A stretch of 64,000 nt of DNA from Quercus robur. Its lineage: Eukaryota; Streptophyta; Magnoliopsida; Fagales; Fagaceae. Numbering within the stretch: the stretch's first letter is position 1; every line of letters begins with the position of its first letter. Under the pieces are notes generated by a model, which was not told the origin of the DNA, ran no database searches, and saw nothing but the letters and a program-made list of their open reading frames with translations. The stretch is taken from positions 13,969,282 through 14,033,281 of the forward strand of contig NC_065535.1 of the NCBI RefSeq assembly GCF_932294415.1. The letters run 5' to 3'. Made by a program: the position numbers and the translations under genes. Of this stretch, positions 34,290 to 47,497 are shown piece after piece.

Positions 34290-34536
34290 TATACACACAC
34301 ACACACAACACACACACGCACACACACACATATATTGCTTAAATGTATAATATATATTATACATTAAGTGACGAAAATATGAATAATTTATTTAAATAAA
34401 AATTATACATACATACATAAATACATACATAAATATATTCATAAATATATACATATATATATATACACACACACACACATATATATAATATTATATATAT
34501 TGCTTAAATGTATAATATATATTATACATGTATAAT
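34290..34536. repeat. Microsatellite-rich linker between the two CACTA-like elements
   Basis: (CA)n, (ATAC)n and (TA)n runs. A 33-bp direct repeat occurs at 34332-34364 and 34497-34529. A 25-bp copy of the sequence lying just left of element A (26504-26528) is at 34381-34405. Confidence 0.8.
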
Positions 34537-34554
34537 ACTACAACAAAATGTATT

Positions 34555-34711
34555 TTCAGAGACGAAAATATTCGTCACTAAAAGTCCAGTTTTTCATCAC
34601 TAAGGACCTTTAGCGATGAAATCTACTAATTAGCGACGAAACTCATTTCGTTGCTGAAAGTCTTGGCGATGAAAATTTTCGTCACTAAAAGTCTGATTTG
34701 TTTGTTTGTTT

Positions 34712-34747
<36 letters not shown>

Positions 34748-35090
34748 TACTTTTAGCGACGAAAACGTTTCATCGCTAAATGTTTTCCTCACTAAGAACA
34801 CTACTCAGCGACAAAAATATTTCGTCACCAAAAACACTTTAGTTTATTAAATCATATTTAGTGAAGAATAATTTCGTCACTAAAACTAATTTCGGGTACA
34901 TATAGTGACAAAAAAGTTCGTCACAAACTATTTTTAAGAAAATCTAGGCACATATAGCGATGAAAATTTTCGTCACTAAAATCATTTCTTACAAAATTCT
35001 GCTACATTTAGTGACGAAATATTTCGTCACTAAAACAATTTTTTGTTGCAATATTTGTGACGGGAATATTCGTTGCTAAAACTTATTTTT
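34555..35090. repeat. Subterminal repeats of element B, left end
   Basis: Many copies of ttcgtcactaaa / tttagcgacgaaa, often in close inverted pairs so that each pair can form a hairpin. A poly-T run (~34708-34744) interrupts the array. In En/Spm the equivalent words bind the element's own regulatory protein. Confidence 0.85.
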
Positions 35091-35645
35091 TGTTTTTATT
35101 TTTTTCATGGCTTTGATATTTACCTGTAACTGTCATTACATTATTAAAACCTCACATTTGAATAACACATTTATTTCAACAACACATTTATAAAAAAAGG
35201 ATCCATACATTTCACAAGTAAAAAATAAAACAAATATCCAATTCAAACTCCTTCCATACAATAATTGTTTGCAACACATACAATAACATGAGATGTTTTA
35301 TAACAATACAAAAAGTGTAGCATAATATAATTAGAACCAACAGAAGATGTCCTCATATGTCTTCAAGTAATGCCAAAAGTAAATTTCCTAAAAGCCACCA
35401 ATAAGAAATCTGCACAAATATAAAAACAACATTAACTATATTATAAGAAACATTTCTAACAATGCATTAAGAGTAGCCACACCAATGAATTAAAATCACA
35501 ACTTTTAATGTATAAGTTGTAGAAAGCAAATATAGATTTTCAAGTGTAATATAATACAATTAGTTTCAAATAATGCATCAAAAAAAGTAGTCACACCATG
35601 TAGTACGGGTCAATTGCTAAAATAAAGTACTAACTAATAAGTGTT
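35091..35645. other. Non-coding part of element B, left side
   Basis: AT-rich, probably 3' untranslated sequence of the minus-strand transposon gene; nothing else seen. Confidence 0.4.
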
Positions 35646-37710
35646 TTAACTTGAAGATGAACCACCCCCATAGGTAGGAGCGTCATCATAACCCTTACTC
35701 CTCAAAAAGTTAAGAATATTCTTTTGGACCTCTTCTTGCTTAGCTTGTGCCTCTTGTTCCCTAGCTCGCTCCTCTTTGTCCCTAGCTCTTGCCTCTTTGA
35801 GCTCAATAATCTCACTTTCTAGACGATGGATATATTCCACCAAGGAACTAGATGAGGCGGTGGTTACTAGAGAAGAGGAAGGTTTCATACCAAGTCCTTT
35901 TACAATACCGAACTTCTTCTTAAAAACTAAGTTTGAGATCTCCTCTTGTGTAAGGGGAATTGCATTAGGATCTTGACAATAATCCTCTTGCACTTTGAGA
36001 ATAGTTTCCTATCATTTGAAAGAGAAAAAGAAACAAACAATCACAACATTAATACTACATATGTTATAGGTTTACAAACATGATAGGGATGGAACGATAC
36101 ACATACATATGTCGCTTCATCCTCATGGTGTATCCACATTTTTGTCTTTGGATTGAAATGAACATCTTTGAAGATTTTTGCCAATTCAGGAACTTGACTG
36201 CCATTATTATTTGTCTGATTAATTAACATTCAAGTGTCAGATAGATATGGTTAATTAATCACAACATGTAATATACTAAGGTTTAAGAAAAAAAAAAAAA
36301 AAAAACACGCACCTCCTCATCAACCCTAACACCAAGTGCCTTTGTCTCGCATCTATATTTGCCTGAAGTTTTGTTCCTATTTTTAGAGTTCTTTTTTGAT
36401 TTTTTTTCTAATAAAGAACATTCAAGATATTTATTAGATCATGAATAAAACAATATACATTTACTTCATCTAAGTATTAATCTAATAATTTGACAATATA
36501 ATATAGAAAAAATTGGATAATAATATACGCATAAATAATTTACCAGCTATTCCTCGTCGGTCAATTTGCTATTAATGAGTCCAATCCACTGCTCAAGTGC
36601 ATTATTTTGTGGGTGGCTTCTTGCATAGTCAGCACCATGAGATTGTACGAGTTTTTTATAAGCCTGATGCAACTTGTTGTAGCTACAACTTAATAATCTT
36701 CCACATTTTGTATTTAATGTTTTTGTTACCAAGTTGGAATCTCCTTGTAGCTCATATTGATCCTGTAAAATGAAGTGTATATGTATTATAAAAATATTAC
36801 TATATGAATTTAATATGCTTAGTGATAACAAAGACTTGTTAGACGTTATCAATGTAAATTTACCACGGTATTTTGAAGCACCACATCTCTAGTAGCAGCA
36901 TCAACACTTTTCCAATTTTTCACGTTGTAACTAGACAAATTACTTTATACTTGTATGCCAATTTGATTGATAAGCTTGCACGCATTCTTCCCAACAGGAG
37001 CATCATACTCTGCAGCTATACGTACTGGTAGCTTTCCACTTTTTCAACAAGTGCCCGTATTGCTAAATCACGTGTTGTTCCACGGGTATTTTTGCTAGTA
37101 GATCCTATTTAGACATTATCAATATTAAAAAATTATACATTCATGTACATTATAGCTAAATTAAATGAAGTATAATCTCAATAGTAAAGACAGGGTGTAG
37201 TTGTAATTAAGAATGTTCTATGTAATTACCACTCGTGCTAGTTAATATACCGGTAGCCTGCGCCTTCACACTAGAAGAACTTTGGGCGGGAGGATTTGTT
37301 TCAGGAGGTTTTTCATAGATTGGACCGTAGATTGGACCATCGGGATAGATGTTTCACCTTGCGACCGTGTAAGTCGTCCTGGTGCCATCGTGACTAACAA
37401 ACATACATATAATGGGACAACAAAGTCATTACAAATAATGGAACAGCAAAGTTATCTAATGTAATAATTCTAATAACAATAATGTCTATTGTAGCAAACA
37501 ATACATCACATTTATAGTACCCTATGGACTAAAGAATTAGATGACTCATCATCATTGTTATTGTCGCCAATAGATGGCACATAATCATCATCTACCACAA
37601 CACTAGCTCTACTTCTTTTCCCTTTTGCACAATTGGACTGAGCAGAATCCTTTAGGGAAGTTGAGATGTGCTTCAATCCCAAAGTATCAATTCTCTCTTG
37701 GTTTGCCTCA
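35646..37710 (-). pseudogene. Second CACTA gene (Ptta/En/Spm 'plant transposase' type), decayed
   Basis: Open pieces on the minus strand at 37560-37700, 36547-36680, 36041-36229 and 35646-35993. Key parts are YKKLVQSHGADYARSHPQNN followed by ALEQWIGLIN (36547-36680), as in PF03004-type proteins, and a C-terminal coiled coil (LVEYIHRLESEIIELKEARA, 35646-35993) ending in a Gly/Ser tail. Internal stops interrupt the region around 36900-37130; some of the gaps are probably introns. In En/Spm the second product binds subterminal repeats and helps transposition. The 5' side is cut by the LTR fragment beginning at 37719. Confidence 0.65.
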
Positions 37711-37718
37711 TTTTATCC

Positions 37719-39120
37719 TAAAAGTTCAAATAGTGTGTAAAACACCTATGAACGTTCAGACCCCCAAATACAAAATTACTAGCACAAGCTTATAATCAAA
37801 CAATATATGTGCAGAATATGAAATATAAGCTATATTCAAATTGGTAACACACTCTAAACCATAATTAAATACAATCATAGCAGTAATTAAAAGGTAAAAA
37901 GTAAAGGAAGAGAGATGCAAACACAAAGATAAGATGGCGATGTGTAATCGAAGAGGAAACCGAAGTACTCGGCGAAAAACCTCTCCGCCGCTCTCCAAGT
38001 AGTCAATAATCCACTAGAGAATAAAGTTGGGATATATAAATAGCAGAAGACCCTCCAAGCCTAATCTACCTAGTGCACCTAAGCCCTCCAAGCTTATTGC
38101 TCCAACAAGGTTACGCCGAACCTTGTCTTCTCTAGCTTACTGAATCCCGCAATCGCCCATTGCATCAACCAAAATGAATTAGTCCCTTTTGAACTACTTC
38201 CCAAGTACCAAAATACCTCCTCACTGATATGGGTATGGTGAGATAAGGATTTGGCTAAATGTACCTCTCAAGGATATGTCAATGGAGATGGTGAGAGTAG
38301 AAGAATTGGGAGAATCAAAGGATAAAGATTGTGGATAAGTCAATCTTATTTTGCTCAAGGGTTTCTCTCTCAAAATTCTCTCTAGAATCTCTCTTCATTT
38401 CGTGGATATAAGGGTATTTATAGTAGTGTGTGAGGTATGCGAAAAGTCATTTTTCAACAAACAAGGCATTCTGGCGACTCGACCTCACGACTGGAACGAG
38501 TCGAGCTAACTGCCTAACCAGACTGGAAGTTTTGTCCTGTAGTACTCTAGCTGTCGTGACCCTTTAGCTCCCCCTACATGCTTTACAAGTGTGCCATTCT
38601 GACGACTTACCAATCGCGAGCCAGTTGCGAGATCCAGTCACGATACTCCTTTGAATTGCACACTTCTTGAGATTTCTTCACACTCTTTCACACACTACCC
38701 TTACATGATTCCCACCTAAATTTCACACTCTTTCACACACTACCCTTACATGATTCCAACCTAAATACAGGGTATCTAAATGTTAAAATACAAGCAAATT
38801 TGTCATGCAATAAAGCCAACACATGATTGAATAAATTCAACTTTACAATCTCTCCCTTTGGCTATTCCGTGACAAAACCTTAAAACTAACTCTAGACTTA
38901 ACATGTGAGTTGGGAACAGTTGCCAAAACTCATTCACATCCTAATTCTAGAAACTGAGAAGCTCTTGAACCATACAAATAAGTTTTTCCTAAAAACAACG
39001 ACACAAGACGATCATTGTAAGCAGAAATCTTGAAATGCATATGGAGCAAGCACAATGTGGTCAAGTAGTAAAGATTAAAGCAGTAAAGCATTACTTGACC
39101 AAATGGGAACAATCACTATA
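37719..39120 (-). mobile_element. Fragment of a second gag-only-type LTR retrotransposon (LTR plus internal start)
   Basis: 37719-38847 is a diverged relative of the 1965-3061 LTR. It shares aagttcaaa at the start, gaggaaaccgaag, aacctctccgccg, accctccaagcctaatctac and the ttacaatctc junction. 38848 to ~39120 matches the internal sequence next to that LTR (ctattccgtgacaaaacc, then gactctagacttaacatg-like). The rest of the element is missing. The first base pair is TA rather than TG. A 45-bp tandem duplication sits at 38679-38765. It splits the second gene of element B. Confidence 0.85.
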
Positions 39121-39289
39121 AATAGTCCACACCATTATCTATATCAAGCAATTCACAAGTGCAAAATTTGAACACAATTGCTACTAACTCAACACAACAA
39201 ATGACCACATCAATATCCATATCAAGTTCAAGTACAAAATAGATAAGTACAATTACTACTAACTTTACATATCATAGTTCATACCATTA

Positions 39290-42200
39290 CCCATATCAAG
39301 CATAAAACTTTAAGACAAGCATACAACATTTAAGACAATTGTGATGAACTCTACATATTATAATCGATATCAAGATCGACATCAGATATGTCATGCTCCT
39401 CATTTTGATTAGCATCTCTTGAAGTTCCACCTTCAGGAACAACCTTAGTTTCAACATCACCCATACAATACTCAATAATATTGTCCTCAACATTAATAGG
39501 GACAACATCAACAGTCGCTTCTTGTTGGGATGCGACACTATCCTTTGTATTATCATTGGATTCTCTACCCCCGACTTCCGGGACATCAAATACTCCCCTA
39601 TGTTGGATGGATTGCACAATTTTTTAAGGTTCACCCAATTTGATATCTTGAAGGTAGAAAACTTGTCTTGCTTGACTAGGAAGTATAAAAGGGTTATTTT
39701 CATACCCCCCAACTTGTAACATCAATGCTTGTGCAGTGTGCATCGATTCTTATCGTTCTCCTTTGACCATTGGTACCAGTATTGTACCATTCACACTGGA
39801 AAAAACTAAATGTATGGCGAAACACATACTTTAATTCACAAATTTTGCACACATGACCATAGAAGTCATTCATTTCTCCCTCACGGTCCCCTTCGGTACA
39901 TACACTACTGTTTTGAGTTACATGACGATTGTTTAGGTCCCTTGTATGGAATTTTACACCATTAACTATACAAACTGTGTACTCCTTCACATGCGACTTA
40001 GGACCATTTGCTAATGACCATAACTATTTAATAGCTTCTGATGACTCGTTAACTTTCAATCTATTCATCTTTAATGACATACAACAAGTGATATTAATTA
40101 GTAATAAGTAATGACGAAACTATTTAAATGTTTAATTTTTATTAGTGTGTGATTAAATTTCAAATGTCTTACATGTTTTCTAAACCACTTGGGAAAATCT
40201 TGTCGTTGGATTTGAGTTATGGCTTCTCTAGTAGAATTGTGCAATGTGCTTTTGTGTTTATTGTTAAAAATAAGGTGATTTATTTTTAGCTAAGCATTGC
40301 AAATAATATTAAAAACTTGATCAAACAATATATGCATATGAAATCATATCCTTTAAATAAGGCTCTAGCTCAGGATTATTATACAACAAGTACCAATGAG
40401 CAGTATCAAGCAATGCACGAGACAAGTTACCGTCATTCCGCCTACCACATGTAGGTCAAGCAGTCTGTGAAAAAACTATCAATCTTTCGCTAGATTCACT
40501 AAAATCTTCATATCTTTATCTTCGATTATGCACGTTTCGATCCCATCAATATACAAAAACCAGTTGTTAATACATTCTTTAAGAATGTAAGCCTCTACAA
40601 TCGAACCTTCTGATCGAGCTCGGTTGAAAACGTATCTTTTCAATTTTCCAAGATACCTACGAGGGAAAAAAATTTGGAGTATGTGATTTTATACCATATG
40701 GGAAAGATACAATTGATGGATGCATCAAAGGATCTAATTACCTTTCAATTGGGTACATCCACCGATATTGTACCGAGCTTCCTAGAATTACTTCTTAAGG
40801 CAAGTGAATAGCAAGGTGGATCATAACATCAAAGAATGCTGAAGGAAAAAACCTTTGAAGCTTGCATCGTATAAGAACTATATGTTCTTCTAATTTCTCC
40901 AATTCACTCCGCTTTATGGTCCTTGAGTGTCTTGGAAGAAGTTGCCAAACTCAAAAAATACAATACTAATGTCTTTATGTGCAAACCCTCGCAACCCAAT
41001 TGGAAGAATTTGTTGTAGTAGCATATGACAGTCGTGACTTTTCAAATCGGATAATCTACCATTTTTGTATTCACTGACCTTGATATGTTGGCTGCATAGC
41101 CATCCGGATACTTGATTGATTTCAAAAAGCCATAGAAACCATCCCTTTCATTTGGGCTTAATGAAAAGAAAGCCTGAGGCTTGTCATATGATCCATCAGG
41201 ATGTTGTTTCAAATGTAACGTGTGCCTAAAGTTCATATTTTGCAAGTCTATCCATGCCTTGTCAGTGTCCTTGTTTTTCTCTTCAATGCACAACAAAGTA
41301 CTGTAAGTAATCTCACTAATGTTCTTCTCCACATGCATGGCATCAATGTTGTGCTTAAGCTTCTTATTTTTTCAGTATGGAAGTTTGTACAAAATACTTA
41401 CCTTTGACCAATTTGGCTCCCTTATGAGTTGTCTCTTTTTGTTACTTGGATGCTTTCCTAAAATTATATTTGACATTCTATCTAGCTATTCTTGTATTTT
41501 TCCCACCGGTAACTCTAAAGATCTCTTCTATTTCTCTGATAAACCATTATGCAACCGACTATGTCTCCAACGATGTTCCATAGGCAAATAAGCTCGATGG
41601 TTAATGAATCCAATTTTACTTTCCGAAGTTTCTGAATAAGGTTCATCGTTGCAAGTGTAACAAGAATGACAACCCTTTGTCCTTCACCCAAACATGTTAC
41701 CAAATCCAGGATAGTCATGAATTGTCCACAACAAAGTTACACGCATTTGAAAATGCTCTTTACTATAAGCATTATAAGTTCCTACACATTCTTCCCACAA
41801 CTCCAACTCGTCAACCAATGGTTTCAAGTAAATATAAATCTCATTTTTTGGTTGATGGGGACTAGGAATAAGCAAGGATAACATAAAATATGGCTTCTTC
41901 ATAACCAACCAAGGCGATAGGTTATAAGGATAAGTATGACAGGCCACATACTATATTTATTGTTCATATTCCCAAAAAGGTTAAATCCATCTATACCTAA
42001 CTCCAACCTTACATTGCGAGGTTTGAGGGCAAAATCAGGATGTTGCAAATCAAACTCCTTCCACTCCTCACTATCAGCCAGATACCTCATTATCCCATTG
42101 TCCACACATTTGTGTATATACCATCTCATGTTCTTAGATCTTTGGCCTGACATGTACAGTCTCCTCAGTCTCGGTGTTAACGGGAAGTAACACAATACCT

Positions 42201-42935
42201 TATAAGGAATCTTCTTACCTTGGGCATGTGTATCCTTGTACCTAGGCGCCTCACACACCGGACATTTATCAAGGTTTTCATTTTCCTTCCAAAATAGTGC
42301 ATAATCATTTTTGCATGCATTTATATGCTCGTATGACATGCCCAAGTCACGTAATATCTTCTTTGCTTCATAATTGACCTTGGAACCAAGTTACCTTTCG
42401 ATAAAACCTTTGTCAGCAATTCTAGCATCATATCAAGTCCCTTATTACTCAAGTTGGTCATTACCTTTACATTCAACATCTTAATAACAAACTTCAAGAT
42501 ACTATAATCAGTGCAACTTGGATACAACTCACGCTTTGCATCTTCCTCAAGTTTATCAAAATTACACACTTCCTCATCTTCAATTGCATTTCTTGGTTCC
42601 CTTCTAATTCGATCACCTACCAAGGCATCGATACCATCCATATGATCACCATCCGACATTTCATTATCATGAATGTTCTCGTTCAATACATGAGGTTCTC
42701 CATGATTATACCAATTAATGTAAGATTGCATAATCCTACGATGAAGCAAATAGATACGCACAGTATGAAGAGATTTTCGATAGCAATTCATACAATGAAT
42801 ACACAGGCACAAAATATTACCACTCAAGTCCACAACTGCCCTTGCAAAATTAATAAATGCATTGACCCCTTCGATATATGGATGACTTAATCTACCATCA
42901 GGTGTCTTACCCATTGTCATCCAACTTTTATCTAT
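39290..42935 (-). pseudogene. TNP2-like: TNP2-type CACTA transposase, frameshifted
   Basis: Pieces in order on the minus strand. 42935-42321: transposase-associated domain (IDKSWMTMG, HPYIEGVNAFINFA, INWYNHGE); the codon where MDKSW would start is ATA at 42935-42933. 42345-41899: INACKNDYALFWKE, MRYLADSEEWKEFD, PRNVRLELGIDGFN. 41947-41684: SPWLVMKKPYFMLSLLIPSP. 41338-41042: MHVEKNI, PDGYAANISR. ~40950-40580: DUF4218-like (RTIKRSELEKLEEHI). 39990-39700: DUF4216-like (VNGVKFHTRDLNN, DFYGHVCKI). 39617-39351: acidic tail. Frame changes near 42385 and 41920, and an in-frame stop in the DUF4218 part, show decay. In intact elements this protein cuts at the termini. Confidence 0.88.
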
Positions 42936-45369
42936 GTTTGACTACAATTGCAAGGTGAATGATACTTTAGTAAAATAAGGACAATTCATGCATAATGTAT
43001 TTTAACATCTAAGTCTATAAGCTACTTAGATAAAGCTCTATCCCATTCGTAAATGCACAAGTCTAAACCAATCACAAACATCACAAATATAGAGGGTTTA
43101 CAAGTATTGAAATCAATTAAAGTACTATTCATCACATCTAATCTACAAGGTCCATTCACATTTGCAAGAAATTAAAAACACTCTCAATATGAATTTTAAC
43201 CACCTTATAACAACATGCAAGTCACCCGCTTGCTCTAACACAACAACTCACCACAAAACCAATCACAAATATCACAAGTATAGAGTGTTTACAAGTATTG
43301 ATATCAATTAAAATACTATTCATCACATCTAATCAACAAGGTCCATTCACATTTGTAAGAAATTAAAAACACTCCCAATATGAATTTAAACCATCATATA
43401 ACACCATGCAAGCCACCCGCTTGCTCCAACACAACAACCCACCACAAAACCAATCACAAACATCACAAGTATAGAGTTTTATAGGTATTTAAACAGATTT
43501 TACTTACTATGATCAAGCTAAGTGTACAAGTCTAATTTGTTGGCTAAGCTTTGGTCTTTGACTTTCACAAATCTAAGCCTCTTTCTATTCCCCCATAGCA
43601 ACCCAAACAATCACTAACTTTGTCATCACATTCAACCAAAAACCATTAAATTTCGTCTACAGTACATAAATAAAAAAACACAGTCCAATTATGGCTTAAT
43701 TAACACTTGGTTATGAAGCTAGAATTATTAAATATATCATAAAGCCTCACCCTTTTTGTTCTAGCAAAACATAAATTGTCAACGCAGTACAAATACATGA
43801 AGTAATAAACTAAGTCTTGAAAGCAATCGTAATATACACATAAACATTAAGCACAAATTTAAAAAAACAATGATACACCATTGAAGCTTGTACTTAATGA
43901 AATATGCAAACCATATGTCCTACTCCCATCAACATTTTTGTTTTCTTCTTTTAAGCAAGTATGAAATAATTTCACCATTTGAAAAAAAAAATAATAATAA
44001 TAATAATTGGAACATGACTAGTAAGCAAAATCACCACTTACAACCAAAAGGAATTAAAGAACAAGGGAGTAAAAAAAATTTTACAAACTTATAACTTAGA
44101 ATTGATTGAGTCAAATAGTGTACTTCTAATCACCATCTAGCAGTTCAAGAATTCAAACATTAGATTTCTAATAAAACAAGATAAGGGTTCTATAGAGATA
44201 AATCCCACATATCTTGTAGTCATAGCTATAGCCATATCTCATAATAATAATAATGATGACAACAGAGAAAACATAGTAAAGGCTGATGAAGAAAATCAAT
44301 TGAGTTTTTTTTTTTTTAAATCATTGGACAAATATAGATAGAGATAAATTACTTGGGCACATGTGGGTATTTTCAAAGCACTAAAATTTTACCCAACAAT
44401 ACATATAATAAAAAAAAAAAATTATGGAGTATCAGAAACAACTTTCTAGTCTGCATTTTCATCAACAAATAAAAACTGCTCAGACCTTAGTGCATTTATC
44501 ATCATTCACAACAAAAACAAAAACCCAGATATAAGAAATGCATGTACATGAAAAAAAAAAAAAAAAAAAAAAAAAAAAGCCCTCAGATCTTCATAGCTTT
44601 AAATGATCATCCACGGTTGTTTTTTTTTAAGGCAATGGGCATTCATCAAAAGCCTTTACAGACTATATGCAAAGAAAAGTCAATTGATGGGTCTCCTATT
44701 CACCAAACCCATATAGCCAACAATACTAATAATATCAACAAAGTGCACAGAGAGATAAACTCCAAAAACAATTCAATTATGTCACCATGTCCATTCCTAA
44801 ATCCTTTAATTACTCAACAAAATTTGTAAAGTATTAAGCATTAATTTGACTTACAAAAGGTTCCCATCAGAAAGGCATTTCCTGTAAAATGAAAAAAAAA
44901 AAAAGAAGAAAGCAGTCAGTACAACTTAAAGATTAAAAAAATTTCAACACGCATTTCGCTGAAGCAAGTGCCAAACACGATTTGCTAATGAATTTTCTTG
45001 ATCCTTCAAGTGAATTCTTATTTACAAACAAATAAAGATAACCATAGCCATTTGGATAGTCTCTGTTTGGCTGCTTATAAAATGCATGTAAATGAAAATA
45101 AAGAAAAAAAAAAATGCGTACCGAGTTGAAGATGGGATTGGAGCCATGCAGTTTGTGATGGGTTTGTGAGGGGAAGGGAGGCAAAGGGTCAGGATGGGTT
45201 TGGGAGGGAAAGGGAGGCTCGAATTGATGGCGAGATGCTTAAATCAGCGGCGGCATGCTCAAATTGGCGGCAGCTAGCTCAAATGGTATCAAGGGTGAGA
45301 ATCGATGGCCTGCTCAGACTTTTGGGAGCTTATGATTGAAATGAAATAGGGGAAGGGGTATATTTATAG
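42936..45369. other. Non-coding 5' side of element B
   Basis: AT-rich, presumably leader/promoter of the minus-strand transposase gene. It contains a 191-bp tandem repeat (43065-43490) and poly-A runs (44551-44578). No ORF I can support. Confidence 0.45.
43065..43490. repeat. Tandem repeat, 191-bp period, 2.2 copies
   Basis: aaaccaatcacaaa recurs at 43065, 43256 and 43447. Each unit includes tcacatctaat, aaggtccattcacattt and cacccgcttgctc. Confidence 0.85.
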
Positions 45370-45945
45370 TTGCGTCTTTAGCGACGACTCTTTCCGTCGC
45401 TATTGCTTCCTCTTCGTTGCAAAAAGTATTAGGTTTTTAAAGTTTTTAGCGACGAAGGTCAATTTTGTCACTAAAGAACCCAGATTTTGTAAAGATTTTT
45501 AGAGACGAAATTCTTATTTCGTCACTATAGCATACTTTTAGTGACGAATTGTGGTTTCATCGCTAAAACAATGAAATGAAAAACCATTATTATTTTTAGC
45601 AACGACTATTTTCCGTTGCTACTTCTTCCTTATAGCGACGAAAGGATTTTCGTCGCTAATACTGTCCACAGCAATACCTACAGTGACAAACTATTGCGTC
45701 ACTAAAAATTTCAATTTTTAGCGACGAAATATTTCGTCACTATAGATTAATTAAGTTTGCGCCTAAGTTTTCCTTGCTTGTGCCCATTTTTCAGATCACA
45801 ATAGTGACGAAAATTATTTTTCATCACTAAATGTTATAATATTTTTTCATTATTAGTGACAAAATTCATATTTCGTTGCTAAATCTGTATTTTTAGCAAT
45901 GAAAAATATTTCCTCACTAATATTCGTCGCTAAAAATACATTTTG
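45370..45945. repeat. Subterminal repeats of element B, right end
   Basis: Numerous tttagcgacgaaa / ttcgtcactaaa words, many paired in opposite orientation, mirroring 34555-35090. Confidence 0.85.
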
Positions 45946-46247
45946 TTGTAGTCAACCTTATGCAATTTATTTAAAAGTAACGACATTAAAACAAATGAAT
46001 AAATGTCCTAAAGATTACATTTGTGTATTCATAGAATTTATGTTTAAAAATACTATCACTTAAATTTAGTCGTACCAAAATGGACTGAAATCCTACGTTA
46101 ATGTAGTTCAACAAAAGCACAGTAACAATAAATACTATGTTTAAGATTTTAGATATTAAGAGTTTGAGATATATATATATATTAATAAATTTGAATTTAG
46201 AATAGGTGCTTTCAACCCAAAAATGTTTTTTCCCCATTATGTAAGTG

Positions 46248-46862
46248 CACAAAAATAGATCGAAGTGAACCAAAATGGATCAGTGGTCCGAATTGGACCA
46301 AATGGAACAAAATGGACCGAATAGGAGCAAAGTGGACCGAATAGGAGCAAAGTGGACCGAATAAAAATGAATGGACAGATTAGGATTGGAATGAATATAA
46401 TTGAAGTGGGCAGACTAGACCGAAAAGGACAAATGTTGACTAAATAGTACCGAAGTTGATAGAATGGACCGAATAAAACCAGAGTGAACAAAATGTACCG
46501 AATAGGACCATAGTGGACCAAATGGCCTGAATAGGACTAAAGTGTACAGAATGGACCGAATAGGATCAAATAGAACCAAAGTGGACAGAATGAACCGAAT
46601 AAGACGAAATCCGACCGAATAGGACTAAAGTAAACAGAATGGACCGAATACGACCGAAGTGGACAGAATGGGACTAATATGGATTGAATGGACCACATAG
46701 GACCTAAGTGGACTGTATAAGACTGAATTGACTAAAGTGGACCGAACAAACGTTAGTGGATAGAATTGAATAAATAGGACCAAATGGACCGAATAAGACC
46801 AAATTGGATTGAAGAGGACAAAATGGACCGAATAGAACCAATGTGGACCAAATAAGACTTTT
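46248..46862. repeat. Degenerate GGACCGAAT / GGACCAAAGT array, copy 2
   Basis: Counterpart of 1221-1863 with small losses and gains of words (for example ataggagcaaagtggaccga repeated at ~46320-46360). Confidence 0.8.
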
Positions 46863-47450
46863 AAATATTAATCATTTTTATTGCATTTTTGGGAGTCATA
46901 TTTCTAATTTCTAATGTCTATTTTTTTTGTATTTTTAACTCAAAACTAAAGAGCTTAGCCCAAATATAATAAAATTTCATACTTTTCAACCAAAAATTAA
47001 GAAAAAAAAAATTGAATTTTTGCACTAAACTTGAAAAGGAAATCTACAAAAAAAAAAATAAAATAAAATAAAAAATTTAAAACTCAATTAGTCTAAAATG
47101 GACTGAAGGGAATTGAAATTGACCGAGTGAACCAAATTGAACCAAAGTAGACCTAATTGGACCGAATAAAAACTGATTAATTTTTAGGGAGAACAAATTA
47201 TCTTCAAAAAATTTAGAGGAAAAATTATATATTATATTACAATACAAAATAACTATTTATTCTCACGCATCACGTGGGTCTGTGACTAATAGTGTATTAA
47301 TTTTCAAACAGTAGCCCCCATCAAGCACACTGAAACTAACTAAAATATCTGAGTGTATTAATTTTCAAACATGGTAGCCCCCATCAAGCACACTGAAACT
47401 AGCTAAAAGATCTCAGTTGCATGTGGCTTAGTTTTTTGGTGAAAGTGGTG

Positions 47451-47497
<47 letters not shown>

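Larger units (their letters stand above)
34537..45952 (-). mobile_element. CACTA (En/Spm-type) element B
   Basis: Ends ACTACAACAAAATGTATTTT (34537) and its inverted match (45952). Inward lie arrays of tttagcgacgaaa / ttcgtcgctaaa words (34555-35090 and 45370-45945). Between them, on the minus strand, are a TNP2-type transposase (39290-42935) and a second Ptta/En/Spm-type gene (35646-37710), the order typical of CACTA elements. Both are broken. The leading C of CACTA is T at one end and G at the other, and no 3-bp duplication is visible. An LTR-retrotransposon fragment is nested at 37719 to ~39120. Confidence 0.88.
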
